From positions 204,803 through 268,802 of the forward strand of contig NZ_JAFBEC010000008.1 in assembly GCF_016908595.1 (NCBI RefSeq): a stretch of 64,000 bases of DNA. The letters run 5' to 3'. The notes under the pieces are model-generated. The model made no database searches. It had not been told where the DNA came from and worked only from the letters and a program-made list of their open reading frames with translations. The translations under genes and the position numbers were made by a program. This document shows positions 30,840 through 41,170 of this stretch, in pieces (positions within the stretch are counted from its first letter, which is position 1; each line of letters begins with the position of its first letter). This stretch comes from Geomicrobium sediminis. GTDB lineage: Bacteria > Bacillota > Bacilli > Bacillales > Marinococcaceae.

Positions 30840-31104
30840 AAATAAACACTCCTCTAAACAATCCCTTTAAACATTAAATGATTTACCGATAATAGTATTA
30901 GTGCTATGTATGCCTATTCCCATAGCATACCCATTCTTACACGTAAACGTACGCCAAAATGAAAGTTTTACGATAGAAAATCAAAGTCCTATACCTTTTT
31001 ACCATATAGAAGAATGATTGTCTTGTGTAGAACCTTGGTAAAACGTTCATAAAATCGTAGAAGAATGTCACATTTAAAATGAACTAAAAAGGGGGGATTT
31101 GGAT

Positions 31105-32790
31105 ATGAAAGGGAATGGAACTAGCTTGAAATCAAAAATGTTTCTTGCACTCACGTTTATAATTTTTTGTTTTTTGCTCGGATTTCTTCTTATCTTTCTC
31201 TTAATTCGGCAAATGGATGCACAAGTTGAACAACTTAGTGAATGGAACGATTACGCGTTACAAGCACAAGAAGTTTCTTCCACATTCCAAGAAAAGTACA
31301 TCTTCATTAACAACATTTACTTGTATGATGAGCCTGACTATTCACGTTTTCATACACTTGATGAGCGCATGGATACAATTTTGCTCAATTTAGAAGCAGC
31401 AATTGAAAATGAAGAAGCACAATCAGCGCTAGAACGTTTGCAGTTTTTTAATGAGATGTTTAATACGAGAGTACAGCAGTATGTGACGCTAGAAATTGTA
31501 CCAAGTTCCAGCACCCTTGATGGTTTCGGCTATTTAAATGCTGAGATGCGTACGTATGCAAGTGAGTTAGAAAGTTACTTTAACCTTAATGCAGAGCGAT
31601 CCGAACAAGAAATGCAAGCAGCGATGCAACAAGCAGTGATTGGAAGTTTACTTGTTTTTGTTATAGCTACGAGTATCGGTTCTGTGATCTTTTGGGTCGT
31701 TGCACAACGAATATCGACGATTATTCGTAAAATTTCAAATCGCGCAAGACGTGTAGCAAGTGGTGACTTATCCAGGGCTGACCTCCCTGTCAAAGGGCGT
31801 GATGAATTGTCTCAGCTCGCACAAAACATCAACCTTATGACGAATCAACTTAGATCGATGATTGTTAAGTTATCAGGAGCCAGCCAAACGATCACTTCTT
31901 CGTCACAAGAGCTCGTTGCGACGACTACAGATGTCAATTCAGGTGCTGAAACAGTGACAAACTCGGTGCAACATATCGCTGAACAACAATCAGAATTGCA
32001 CGAATCGATCAATCGTTCAAAACAAACATTTACGATAATGGATCAAGAAATCGTACATGCTGCATCGTCACTACAAACAATCGTGACAGACAATGAGCAA
32101 TCGTATGACCAAGTCGTCTTAGGACAAAAGAAATTACAACAGTCCGTTGACCATATGCTACACATTAAAACCCAAAACGATCACCATGAAAAAACAATCG
32201 TGGAATTAAATCAGGCTGTAGAAGACATCCACCATGTTGTCACTAACATTAAAAATATTTCAAATCAAACGAGTTTGCTTGCATTAAATGCGAATATTGA
32301 AGCTTCCCGTGCTGGACGTTCTGGTAGAGGGTTTGCTGTCGTTGCCGAAGAAGTCGGTAAACTCGCATTAGAAAGTGAACATGCAGCGAATCAAATTACG
32401 GAAACGATTTCTTCGATGGCAGAAAACATTCAGTCTTCCACTGTTCAATCGAAAAAAAGTACAGATTTAATTACAGAAGGGACATACGTCCTTGACGAGT
32501 TGGCAACGACTTATGCTCAATTTTTAGAAGCATTTCAAACCGTACAAGCAAGGTCGCTTACGATTCACCGTTTTGTTTCGGCTGTTAAAGAACAAAGTGC
32601 TGCCGTCTCAAACGAACTATATTCCATCCAACAATCGTCTGAAGATGCAACCGCAAATAGTACGATGATTGCAGCAACAATTGAAGAGCAAACGGCTACG
32701 ATGGATGCCATCACTTTTGCTTCTAAAGAATTGGCAACAATTGTAGAGGACCTTGAGAAGCTCTTTACACAATTTAAGCTTTCATCATAA
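31105..32790 (+). CDS. Methyl-accepting chemotaxis protein (first of a tandem pair)
   Basis: This 561-residue receptor has TM1 (about 13-35), an extracellular helical sensor of about 150 residues, TM2 (about 175-200), a HAMP domain, and a cytoplasmic signalling domain. The hairpin tip reads [35 protein letters not shown], the kinase-coupling signature. The ATG at 31105 has GGGGGG eight bases upstream; a TTG two codons earlier is less likely. The ligand is unknown. No che genes are nearby. The next gene is a paralogue. Confidence 0.9.
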   Translation: MKGNGTSLKSKMFLALTFIIFCFLLGFLLIFLLIRQMDAQVEQLSEWNDYALQAQEVSSTFQEKYIFINNIYLYDEPDYSRFHTLDERMDTILLNLEAAIENEEAQSALERLQFFNEMFNTRVQQYVTLEIVPSSSTLDGFGYLNAEMRTYASELESYFNLNAERSEQEMQAAMQQAVIGSLLVFVIATSIGSVIFWVVAQRISTIIRKISNRARRVASGDLSRADLPVKGRDELSQLAQNINLMTNQLRSMIVKLSGASQTITSSSQELVATTTDVNSGAETVTNSVQHIAEQQSELHESINRSKQTFTIMDQEIVHAASSLQTIVTDNEQSYDQVVLGQKKLQQSVDHMLHIKTQNDHHEKTIVELNQAVEDIHHVVTNIKNISNQTSLLALNANIEASRAGRSGRGFAVVAEEVGKLALESEHAANQITETISSMAENIQSSTVQSKKSTDLITEGTYVLDELATTYAQFLEAFQTVQARSLTIHRFVSAVKEQSAAVSNELYSIQQSSEDATANSTMIAATIEEQTATMDAITFASKELATIVEDLEKLFTQFKLSS

Positions 32791-32797
32791 CAAGGGG

Positions 32798-34480
32798 GTG
32801 GAGATCATTCGCTTACGGACGATTCGCTCGAAACTGCTATCCATACTGTTACTACTCACATTTTGCTTTCTAATTGGGTTTTTAATTATTTTTGTTTTAT
32901 TACAAAATGCGTCTTCGCAAACCGATGAAATTGGCTTTTGGAATGAGCTGGCACGTGATGCCCAAGAAACAACAACGACGTTTCAACAAAAATACATTAT
33001 CGTTACAGAACTCACCGAAGGAGAAGATCCAAACTTCAATGAATACATAGCGTTATCTGAACAGATGAACGAACTCACTTCCACCCTCTCAGAGCATGTC
33101 GATGGCCGAGAAGAAGTTACTTCTGTAAATCGATTAGAAATGCTTAATCAAATGTTTGACACTCGAATGTCTTCTTATATTGAAAGTAGCACGATCCCAA
33201 GCGAACAAACGTGGCAAGGATTTGAGTTTTTGAGTTCAGAGATTATGGATCATGCGAACATTTTGGAAGATCATTTTCTCGTACAAGCAGAGCATGCATC
33301 AACCGAAAGCTTTGAAAGCATTCGCTCCATCGGCGTTGTCGCAATCATTGTTAGTATTGTTGCGACAGTGATCGCAGGAAGCATTTTCTATCGCTTTACG
33401 ACTCGAATGACGTCAAAAATTAAACGATTGTCCACTCGGGCATCGACCATTGCTTCTGGTAATCTTGACGGATCACCATTGCCTGAAGACGGTAACGATG
33501 AATTATCGAAGCTTTCAGAAGACCTTAATGAAATGAACCGACACTTAGCCGGGACGATGAGCAACATGACGACTGCAAGTCGTTCATTATCATCTTCAAG
33601 CCAAGAATTAGCCGCTGCTGTTCAGCAAGTAAACGCCGGTTCAACAGACATTGCGAGTTCGGTGCAAGAAATCTCCGACGTGCAAACGTCGCTTAACGAA
33701 CATATTCAGCAATCCAATACTCGGTTTACTACGGTACACGACAACTTACAAAACACGTATACCGAGGTGCAATACGTTTTACAAACGAATGATGAATCGA
33801 ACAATAAAGTTGCGGTCGGCAAAGAAAACTTAGAACGATCACTTCAGAAAATGCAAGCCATTAAAAATCAACACGAACAAACTGAAAAGACGATCCAACT
33901 TGCAAAACAATCTTCAGACCAGGTAATTACAATTATTAATCACATTTACGATGTAAATAGCCAAACGAGACTGCTTTCATTAAATGCAAACATTGAATCG
34001 GCTAGAACGAAACAGAGTGGTGAAGGATTTTTAGTCGTAGCGAAGCAAATCCGTGATCTCGCTGATGAAAGTGAGCAATCTTCGAAATCAATTAGCAAGA
34101 CGTTGAAAGAAATGAACGACAAAATCGACAATACGATCACTCAAACGACGATTAGTAAAAAACAAATTGATGAAGGCCAAGAAACGTTGCTTGACTTATC
34201 TGATACGTTTAATCGCATTGAACATACGATTCAATCAACGAAAGAAATGGCTGCCAATATTGAAACGTTAATTAGAGAGTTGCAATCGAGTAGCACGAAT
34301 GTTCTCACTGAGCTAAAAACGATTCAGTCAAAATCAAAGTCAACAATGATGAACGGCCAATCCATTTCACGCGCGATTCAAGAACAAGCGTCTACGGTTG
34401 AATCCATTACGATCACCGCTGACGAGTTACAAAAAGTCTCGATCGATATTGATGATCAATTGCAGCAGTACCGCTCATAA
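32798..34480 (+). CDS. Divergent chemoreceptor-like protein (second of a tandem pair)
   Basis: This protein of about 560 residues has the same TM1-sensor-TM2-HAMP-signalling layout as its upstream neighbour, plus related sensor sequence (FWNELARDAQETTTTFQQKYI against [21 protein letters not shown]). The tip is altered: NSQTRLLSLNANIESARTKQSGEGFLVVAKQIRDLAD, with Arg for the usual Asn/Ser and a changed [15 protein letters not shown] block. The start is unclear. A GTG at 32798 sits too close to AAGGGG, while an ATT at 32807 would be ideally spaced from AAGGGGGTG. It begins only seven bases after the first receptor's stop. Confidence 0.82.
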   Translation: MEIIRLRTIRSKLLSILLLLTFCFLIGFLIIFVLLQNASSQTDEIGFWNELARDAQETTTTFQQKYIIVTELTEGEDPNFNEYIALSEQMNELTSTLSEHVDGREEVTSVNRLEMLNQMFDTRMSSYIESSTIPSEQTWQGFEFLSSEIMDHANILEDHFLVQAEHASTESFESIRSIGVVAIIVSIVATVIAGSIFYRFTTRMTSKIKRLSTRASTIASGNLDGSPLPEDGNDELSKLSEDLNEMNRHLAGTMSNMTTASRSLSSSSQELAAAVQQVNAGSTDIASSVQEISDVQTSLNEHIQQSNTRFTTVHDNLQNTYTEVQYVLQTNDESNNKVAVGKENLERSLQKMQAIKNQHEQTEKTIQLAKQSSDQVITIINHIYDVNSQTRLLSLNANIESARTKQSGEGFLVVAKQIRDLADESEQSSKSISKTLKEMNDKIDNTITQTTISKKQIDEGQETLLDLSDTFNRIEHTIQSTKEMAANIETLIRELQSSSTNVLTELKTIQSKSKSTMMNGQSISRAIQEQASTVESITITADELQKVSIDIDDQLQQYRS

Positions 34481-34590
34481 TGATCATGTAAAAGCACAGG
34501 AGTTGTAGTGATTACACCCGCTACACGCTTAGGTAGCCTCTGTGACAAGTCTGAGCACACAATCATTAAGTGAACGTACCTCCACAACAC

Positions 34591-34628
34591 AAAACCCGTA
34601 TCCACGAAAAGGATACGGGTCTCTTTTT
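34591..34628. terminator. Bidirectional terminator between the receptor pair and pbpF
   Basis: A perfect 10-bp stem ACCCGTATCC/GGATACGGGT with a 7-nt loop has CTCTTTTT on the plus side and TTTTG on the minus side. Confidence 0.88.
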
Positions 34629-36786
34629 AGAACAGTGACATAAATTGGACACCGGCCACATTAGACGGCTCACCTTCTTGACCGGTTTGTGGATTGTAAG
34701 GAACGACCATATAGTCATTTAAAGAAAACACATTGGCACGGTTCACCGTGTACGTTCCCTTACCTGTGACTTCTCCGACCTTACTTGCTTCTCCACCTTT
34801 AACTTCATAAATGTTGTAGACGAGACGATCATCTTCAGCTGCCGTCCACCTTAGTTCAACATTTAAAAACCCTTCTCCTTCTAACGTTAGCTCCGCATCT
34901 AAATCATCGACTTGCGCTAATTGTACCGGTGATTCAAGATCTTGCACACCATCTGGTTTCATAAACGCAACGCCTTGTTCAGTGACTGGCTCAGTATTCA
35001 CTAACTGCTTAAACAGTCTCGTAGGGTATGCACTGCCTTCTTGCAAATGCTGCTCTTCTGTTGTGCTGTCATAGCCCATCCATAAAGCGCCAGTGTATTG
35101 CGGGGTGTAACCGACAAACCAAGCATCACGGTTGGCTCCTTCTACACCTTCAAAGTTCGTTGTCCCCGTTTTCCCTGCAAGTGCATGGTTCGTCTCACCC
35201 GGTCGGCCTGTCCCTTCTTCTACAGCGCCTTCTAACATCCGAGTCATGTACCATGCATTCTGCTCACTAAGCAGCCGTTGCTGCTCAATTGCAGGTTCAA
35301 TTAAGTTGTTTCCTGACTTCGTTCTAATTGAAGAAATAAAATACGGATCTGACTTTACACCGCCGTTAGCAAATGACGTATACGCAGAAGCCATATCTAA
35401 TGGTGTCACGCCTTCAGACATCCCGCCAAGAGCAACAGATAGGCCCTCGTCTTTAAACGGCGTTACAGCTTCGTTTGCCCATTCTAGACCTTGATCGATT
35501 CCCATTTCATTTAAAAGCCACACAGCAGACGTGTTTGTTGATTGCACAATCGCATCTCGCATCGTAATGTTCCCTTGATACTCGTTTGTTACGTTACTCG
35601 GGCTATAATCCCCGTACTCGAGCTTTTCATCTTTCAGCATTGAATAGGGTTTGTATTCGCCACTCTCAAGTGCAGGTGCAAAAACTGATAACGGCTTAAA
35701 TGATGATCCAGGCTGTCGCTTAATCGTCGTACGGTTCAACCCTTTCCGAACGTAATCTCGTCCCCCTTGTACGGCTTTTACAGCACCAGTGTCATTATCT
35801 AGCAATACATAGGACGCTTGTACTTGCTCACTCTCACCAGGAAAGTTGCCGTTCTCTTGAAAAGCTTCGTATGCTGCCATTTGTACATCTTTATGAATCG
35901 GAACTTCAATTCGGTATCCACCTGTTAGTATTTGTTGTTCAGATATGCCGTGCTTTTCAATGCTTTCTGTAATGAGCATATCCACATACGTAAACCAAGC
36001 CGGGTGCATGTCAGGTTCTGTGTGTAAATCGGTTTGAATCGCGGTTTGAGCCGCGGCTTCTCTCGTTTCGTTGTTAATATAACCATGTCGTTCCATGAGC
36101 GCAAGCACCGTCCCACGACGCTTTTCTGCTCGTTCAACATCCGATGCTGGAGAATAGTTATACGGCGCTTTAGGAATTGCTGCAAGAAGCGCCCCTTCAG
36201 CAATTGTTAAGTCTTTTGCGCTTTTGCCGAAGTATTGCTCAGACGCTCGCTCAATTCCATACACTCCGTGTCCGAAATAAATTTGATTCAAGTACATCTC
36301 AAGTAGCGTATCTTTTGAAAACTGTCGCTCAAGATTCATACTGATTAAGACTTCTTTCGTTTTTCTCATGAGCGTTTTTTCATTTTCTAAGTAGACATTC
36401 TTCGCAAGTTGTTGGGTAATCGTACTCCCACCTTCTACTGCTGCACCCGCTAGAATATCTCGGTAAAGTGCTCGCCCAATCGCTATAAAATCCACACCTT
36501 GATGATCGTAAAAGCGATGATCTTCCACAGAGATAAAGGCGTGTTGAACATGCTCTGGAATTTCATCGATCGATACATTCTCACGGTCTTCAATGTACAA
36601 TCGAGCAATTTGATCCCCTTGCTCATCAACAACGGTCGTTGTTTGCGCAAAATTCAACTTGTCTTCATCCGTTAATAAGTTGCCAGCAATTAACGCACTC
36701 GCATAACTTCCGAACGCTAATACGAATGTCGATAAAACTGCAACAATACTTATAAAAACATATTTATTCATTTTTTTTGGTTTCAT
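34627..36786 (-). CDS. pbpF: Class A penicillin-binding protein (PbpF-like)
   Basis: This 719-residue bifunctional cell-wall synthase has one N-terminal TM (about 10-32). The GT51 transglycosylase domain shows EDHRFYDHQGVD, GGSTITQQLAKN and KEVLISMNLERQFSKDTLLEMYLN. The transpeptidase domain has SSFK (in RQPGSSFKPLS), STN and KTGTT. A C-terminal fibronectin-like segment follows. It neighbours hemEHY, as pbpF does in B. subtilis. The ATG at 36786 has GGAGGA upstream; an extension to 36816 does not. Confidence 0.93.
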   Translation of the reverse strand: MKPKKMNKYVFISIVAVLSTFVLAFGSYASALIAGNLLTDEDKLNFAQTTTVVDEQGDQIARLYIEDRENVSIDEIPEHVQHAFISVEDHRFYDHQGVDFIAIGRALYRDILAGAAVEGGSTITQQLAKNVYLENEKTLMRKTKEVLISMNLERQFSKDTLLEMYLNQIYFGHGVYGIERASEQYFGKSAKDLTIAEGALLAAIPKAPYNYSPASDVERAEKRRGTVLALMERHGYINNETREAAAQTAIQTDLHTEPDMHPAWFTYVDMLITESIEKHGISEQQILTGGYRIEVPIHKDVQMAAYEAFQENGNFPGESEQVQASYVLLDNDTGAVKAVQGGRDYVRKGLNRTTIKRQPGSSFKPLSVFAPALESGEYKPYSMLKDEKLEYGDYSPSNVTNEYQGNITMRDAIVQSTNTSAVWLLNEMGIDQGLEWANEAVTPFKDEGLSVALGGMSEGVTPLDMASAYTSFANGGVKSDPYFISSIRTKSGNNLIEPAIEQQRLLSEQNAWYMTRMLEGAVEEGTGRPGETNHALAGKTGTTNFEGVEGANRDAWFVGYTPQYTGALWMGYDSTTEEQHLQEGSAYPTRLFKQLVNTEPVTEQGVAFMKPDGVQDLESPVQLAQVDDLDAELTLEGEGFLNVELRWTAAEDDRLVYNIYEVKGGEASKVGEVTGKGTYTVNRANVFSLNDYMVVPYNPQTGQEGEPSNVAGVQFMSLF

Positions 36787-36923
36787 CGTTAGCTTCCTCC
36801 AGTACACGTAAAACAAGGAGCCTTTTACTAGTTAAATGTTACATGCTTACCCTATTATAGTACAATAAACTTGGCAAAATCATGTAAACTGGTGGGGAAG
36901 ACCTCAAATTTTGTAGAATAAAG

Positions 36924-37721
36924 CTAGAAAAGTCCTGCGCTTTTTTTCTCTTTTTCAAGCTTTAATCGAGAGCTTCCGAGAACGTTAATGAGCTTAATAT
37001 GAATATGCCCTAAAGACGCTTGGTCCGTACCAAAGCGTAACGTCTTTTGTTTAAACATCCCCTCAAGTGATCGATTAAATGCACGGGTCGACCCCATCAC
37101 AATATTCGATTCAACTTCAACTGACCAATCGCGCGGAACGATAATCCGCACGTCACCGAACGTATTTAAGATGGATAATTCCAGATGATCATGCTGAAGG
37201 TCCGCACGTGTAAGATCTAAATGTAGCGTTCCGAAAATCACATTGAAGTTTGTCTCATCACCTAGCGTAAAGGCTTGTTTTTTATACTTTTCTTCATCAA
37301 AAATAATCCATTGTTGATTTGGAATTTGTTCAATGTTGTTATCAAATGACTCACGGCTTTCCTGACTGAATTTAGCTGATTCATTTAGATCATCCTTCTC
37401 ACCTGCTGCTAACCGGTCCACATCAATTTCTTCTGTATTTGCTTTGAAAAAGCGCACACCAATAATGTACAGAAGCGGTGTGAACAAGAACAGAAATGAT
37501 GGAATCGGCACCCACGGGCTAGCCGCGAGCCCTGCAGCCAACACACCGAAAAGATAAGCACTCATCGGTTCCTTACTCATTAACAACCACGTAAAAATCA
37601 TGGCGCTAATAAGAGGTACTATAAATCCAAACGCTGTTATACCTAATAAGGTTACATTCAAAAAAATACTACTAAACAATATGATTACGAACACGATGTG
37701 TAACGCCGATTTTGTCGTCAT
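36924..37721 (-). CDS. LiaF-like membrane protein
   Basis: This 265-residue protein has about four N-terminal membrane segments, an acidic cytoplasmic linker, and a C-terminal beta-rich domain. That domain reads FNVIFGTLHLDLTRADLQ, LSILNTFGDVRIIVPRDWSVEVESNIVMGS and LGSSRLK. It matches the LiaF/VraT C-terminal domain (cell-wall-active antibiotic response), which inhibits LiaRS-type two-component systems. No liaR, liaS or liaG genes adjoin it, so its partner is unknown. Confidence 0.8.
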   Translation of the reverse strand: MTTKSALHIVFVIILFSSIFLNVTLLGITAFGFIVPLISAMIFTWLLMSKEPMSAYLFGVLAAGLAASPWVPIPSFLFLFTPLLYIIGVRFFKANTEEIDVDRLAAGEKDDLNESAKFSQESRESFDNNIEQIPNQQWIIFDEEKYKKQAFTLGDETNFNVIFGTLHLDLTRADLQHDHLELSILNTFGDVRIIVPRDWSVEVESNIVMGSTRAFNRSLEGMFKQKTLRFGTDQASLGHIHIKLINVLGSSRLKLEKEKKSAGLF

Positions 37722-37861
37722 GTCTTACCTCCATATGAGTTGCTACGATAGTTACGTAACAACGCTCATTTAAGTTTCAGATTTATTATAATATTGCGCT
37801 TCGGACATTGCTAATTTTTTTCCTATGTTACAATAGACAGATACTTAAGGAGGAATCCACG

Positions 37862-39040
37862 ATGCAAGATAAACTGTTCCAATTATTAGACAACCACTTT
37901 GACGAAATGGTCGAAATTCGTAGACATCTTCATGAAAATCCAGAAGTTTCATTCCATGAAACGAACACTGCTAAGTACATTGCAGATTATCATAAAAAAT
38001 TAGGAAATGAAGTTCAGGAACATGTCGGTGGCAACGGGGTCGTTGCTAAAATAAGTGGCAAAAATCCAGGACCTGTCGTTGCCCTTCGTGCCGATTTTGA
38101 CGCCCTACCAATTCAAGACCAAAAAGATGTGCCGTATAAGTCAAAAGTAGACGGAGTGATGCACGCTTGCGGTCACGACGGTCACACAGCGACGTTGCTC
38201 ATCTTAGCAAAGGCGCTAAAACAAGTTGAAGACGAGCTTCACGGAACGGTCGTATTCCTTCACCAGCATGCAGAAGAGTTATCACCTGGCGGTGCTGCAC
38301 CGATGATTAAAGACGGAGCCTTAGATGGTGTGGACGTTGTATTTGGAACGCATCTATGGTCACAAGATCCCCTTGGTACAGTTCAACATTGTAGCGGCCC
38401 TTTTATGGCATCTGCTGACCATTTTACGATCAAAGTAAACGGTAAAGGCGGTCACGGTGCTCTTCCACATACGACAAAAGATGCCGTTGTCATCGGTTCA
38501 CAAATCGTAAATAACATCCAAACGATCGTCGCCAGACGTGTAAACCCTCTCTACTCTGCAGTAGTTTCGATTGGCAAGTTCATTGCTGACAACCCGTACA
38601 ACGTCATTGCAGATTCAGTCGAAATGGTCGGAACCGTTCGTACATTCCAAGAAGATGTTCGCAATCAAATAGAACAAGATATCTTTGAAATTGCAGAAAA
38701 CACAGCAAAAGCCTACGGTGCAACTGTTGAATATGACTATGGCAGAGGGTATCCTCCTGTCGTTAACCATGCAGCAGAGACGAACTACATCGCGAAGATC
38801 GCTTCTAGCATTACAGATGTCAATGGCGTGCATGAACGAGAACCTGTACTTGCAAGTGAAGATTTCTCTTACTACTTACAAAAAACGAAAGGTTCATTTT
38901 TCTTCACCGGTGCAGCATTTATGGACGGAAGAAACAATGCGCCTCACCACCATCCCCTCTTTGACTTCGATGAGCGAGCGATGCTCGTCGCAGCAAAGAC
39001 ACTCGCAAAAGCAGCAATTGATTATTATAAAGAATCATAA
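37862..39040 (+). CDS. yhaA: M20-family amidohydrolase (YhaA-like)
   Basis: This 392-residue metal-dependent amidohydrolase contains EIRRHLHENPEVSFHE, ALRADFDALPIQD, MHACGHDGHTATLL (metal site with CGHDGH) and HQHAEELSPGGA. The dimerisation domain includes GKGGHGALPH. Relatives hydrolyse N-acyl amino acids or indole-3-acetyl conjugates; the substrate here is unknown. The ATG at 37862 follows AAGGAGGA, replacing a longer frame from 37808. It sits beside ecsC, as yhaA does in B. subtilis. Confidence 0.9.
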   Translation: MQDKLFQLLDNHFDEMVEIRRHLHENPEVSFHETNTAKYIADYHKKLGNEVQEHVGGNGVVAKISGKNPGPVVALRADFDALPIQDQKDVPYKSKVDGVMHACGHDGHTATLLILAKALKQVEDELHGTVVFLHQHAEELSPGGAAPMIKDGALDGVDVVFGTHLWSQDPLGTVQHCSGPFMASADHFTIKVNGKGGHGALPHTTKDAVVIGSQIVNNIQTIVARRVNPLYSAVVSIGKFIADNPYNVIADSVEMVGTVRTFQEDVRNQIEQDIFEIAENTAKAYGATVEYDYGRGYPPVVNHAAETNYIAKIASSITDVNGVHEREPVLASEDFSYYLQKTKGSFFFTGAAFMDGRNNAPHHHPLFDFDERAMLVAAKTLAKAAIDYYKES

Positions 39041-39043
39041 TGA

Positions 39044-39071
39044 AAAGGCAGTCCAAATGGACTGCCTTTCA
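39044..39071 (+). terminator. Terminator after yhaA
   Basis: AAAGGCAGTCCA/TGGACTGCCTTT forms a 12-bp stem with a 2-nt loop, right after the yhaA stop. Confidence 0.8.
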
Positions 39072-39139
39072 TTCTTGACCCCGGCAAGCTCTCCTCTATG
39101 TTGGGATTAGCCAAACGAAGCAAGCAAATGCCAAAAAGA

Positions 39140-39165
39140 AAAAACCCTGATTCTCAGAACCAGAG
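39140..39165 (-). terminator. Terminator after ecsC
   Basis: On the minus strand CTCTGGTTCT/AGAATCAGGG (two G-U pairs) is followed by TTTTTTC, just after the ecsC stop. Confidence 0.75.
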
Positions 39166-39174
39166 CTTTCTTCT

Positions 39175-39918
39175 TTATTGTTTCAATTGGTCTTGAAACC
39201 AGCGAATCCGGTAACAGTATTGTGCAGCTTCTCCGAGTTGAATGAGTAGTTGATAATTAATTGTTGCACCGACAAACAATCCGAACCCTGGGATGAGCTG
39301 CAATGTCTTAGGTACATCGATGAAGTCTCGATATTCCAGTTGGAACGTTACCCAGTCAATCGCTTGGTCAATCGTTAGTTCTTCTCCAAACTCGTCAATA
39401 AACGTCTGCCACTGCTCCATTCTCGCTAACGTTTCTCGTTGTGTCGTGCGGCTTGAGAAGGCCATTTGAAAAACGTTTAGCAAAAACAAACGTTCATCGA
39501 CACGCTTCGGATCATAGCCATATATCTGAGCGGTTGTGAATAGAAAGCGCATTTTTATGGCAAGTAACATCGGGAAGTCACTCATACCAAGGAGTATGCC
39601 TCCAGCACCTGTGCCCGCTCCTTCTAAGCTTGCAGTTCTGCGGTACGAAACGATTGCTTTTTGTAACGCTTCGTCTCTTTGTTCTAATGACATGTGTTGT
39701 AGCGGTTCTTTCTTTTGGACGTATTCACTCGTATTCATCGTCGTATCAATCATCTGTCGTATTGCATTCCCGATGGTCACGTGTACTTTGTCAGGAACGT
39801 ACCCGTTCATTTTTGATTGAAATGACTTTGTCCAATCTTTGACCATCGATGGGTTTTTTGCCAGTTTGCGTTTCCAAGCATTTAGCTCCATAAGAGCTTC
39901 CTTTTCATATGCTTCCAT
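39175..39918 (-). CDS. ecsC: EcsC protein
   Basis: This 247-residue protein contains TASLEGAGTGAGGILLGMSDFPMLLAIKMRFL and IPGFGLFVGATINYQLL, the hydrophobic segments typical of the EcsC family. It is the third gene of ecsABC. EcsA and EcsB form an ABC transporter influencing intramembrane proteolysis and secretion, while EcsC is of unknown function and dispensable in B. subtilis. The ATG at 39918 has GGGGAGGA upstream; the frame extends further into ecsB without a ribosome site. Confidence 0.88.
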   Translation of the reverse strand: MEAYEKEALMELNAWKRKLAKNPSMVKDWTKSFQSKMNGYVPDKVHVTIGNAIRQMIDTTMNTSEYVQKKEPLQHMSLEQRDEALQKAIVSYRRTASLEGAGTGAGGILLGMSDFPMLLAIKMRFLFTTAQIYGYDPKRVDERLFLLNVFQMAFSSRTTQRETLARMEQWQTFIDEFGEELTIDQAIDWVTFQLEYRDFIDVPKTLQLIPGFGLFVGATINYQLLIQLGEAAQYCYRIRWFQDQLKQ

Positions 39919-39937
39919 TGCAACGTCCTCCCCGTCA

Positions 39938-41170
39938 TTAAGATAACGCGTGTAGTGATTGTTTAAACCATTTAGGAAGTTGAACTTTAACATAAGCAAT
40001 GACCATTAAAAGCATCATAAACAATGCAATCATACTATAGAAGATCGACCAAGATGTGATAAACGTAATGATCGTAAACCAAATCGATTGAATGACCATG
40101 ACATTGCGAACGAGCGATTGAACCGATTGTTGCCTCACTTGTTCAGGAACTGGATATAGTTCAGGCCAAACCATCGTCTTATGATGATGGTAAATCGTCA
40201 CCAGTTGTGATCCTGTAATGTACGTGAACAAAATCGCAATAACGACGGCTAGTCCTTGAAGGTCTTCTGGTGTTGCGTAAATTAACAGCGCTCCTACAAT
40301 GGCTAACCGAATCATAATACCGAAATAATCACCAGAACGTGCAAACGTTTTACCGTACAAAAATACGTACGTATTGCTTTGCTTTGTCACTAAGCGATTC
40401 CATTGATTCGAAAGGATGCTTCGTCTTCTTATTCTTGCCTTAATGTGTGGAACATCAACGAAAGCATTCGCAAATGTGTAAAACGAATTTAGCCGTTCTT
40501 CCTCTAATGAAATTAACTGATCCCATTTCAAACGGTATTTCTCGTGTAACGGTCGATAATATCCGAAAAAGAGTAGAATCATGACAACCCCTACAGCAAG
40601 CACGAACCACCACTCGAGCATAAATACGAAAAACACAAATACGAGGTTTACCACGAATCGTAGCCATCGCAACTTCCACTGTTGAGAAACGTACTGGTAC
40701 CTTAGCTCCGACCAATAGGCAAACACATTCCATCCTTTCGCTGCAATTAGAATAAGAAATGTAATGAGTAATTGATTAAATTCACCAATTCGGTCGGTAT
40801 AAAGGGGTCCGAGTAAAAACAACACGAGCGCAAGTACGATACTTTGCATGAACCAACTATAACGGAGTGCGCTTTGTAAATAATGATTCATCTTTGCTTC
40901 CATAGGTAGCAAGTAAACGAGATCGCCCGTTTGGAAAAACGTCCGTACAGACGTCTTCGTCAACATAAAAGCAAACAAGACAGCTAGAACTTGTACGACT
41001 GGAAATGTGCTTGGAAGCCAGTCCAAAAACGAATTATAGTAAATGCCGATGATGAGTACGATCCCACCGATGGCAACCATTAAACCGCTATTTGCCATGA
41101 GCGTTATGTAGCGTCTACTCACTGACCAAAACTCTCTAGCCCTCTCTTGCCACAATTGATCAATACTCAT
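39938..41170 (-). CDS. ecsB: ABC transporter permease EcsB
   Basis: This 410-residue integral membrane protein has about eight to ten hydrophobic segments and a cytoplasmic loop with SLEEERLNSFYTFANAFVDVPHIK, typical of EcsB. With EcsA it affects RasP-dependent intramembrane proteolysis, exoenzyme secretion and competence in B. subtilis. Its ATG overlaps the ecsA stop by four bases (ATGA), indicating coupling. Confidence 0.92.
   Translation of the reverse strand: MSIDQLWQERAREFWSVSRRYITLMANSGLMVAIGGIVLIIGIYYNSFLDWLPSTFPVVQVLAVLFAFMLTKTSVRTFFQTGDLVYLLPMEAKMNHYLQSALRYSWFMQSIVLALVLFLLGPLYTDRIGEFNQLLITFLILIAAKGWNVFAYWSELRYQYVSQQWKLRWLRFVVNLVFVFFVFMLEWWFVLAVGVVMILLFFGYYRPLHEKYRLKWDQLISLEEERLNSFYTFANAFVDVPHIKARIRRRSILSNQWNRLVTKQSNTYVFLYGKTFARSGDYFGIMIRLAIVGALLIYATPEDLQGLAVVIAILFTYITGSQLVTIYHHHKTMVWPELYPVPEQVRQQSVQSLVRNVMVIQSIWFTIITFITSWSIFYSMIALFMMLLMVIAYVKVQLPKWFKQSLHALS

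Noticed and set aside
30886..30925. AT-rich palindromes upstream of hemE as a PerR or Fur box
   Set aside because: TAATAGTATTA and TGCTATG/CATAGCA are present but do not fit the PerR or Fur consensus well enough.
31040..31085. Sigma-D promoter for the first chemoreceptor
   Set aside because: TAAA at a suitable distance is present, but the -10 region matches GCCGATAT at only a few positions.
34481..34590. Possible small RNA between the second chemoreceptor and the terminator
   Set aside because: Short complementary segments exist, but no convincing promoter or extended stem could be defined by eye.
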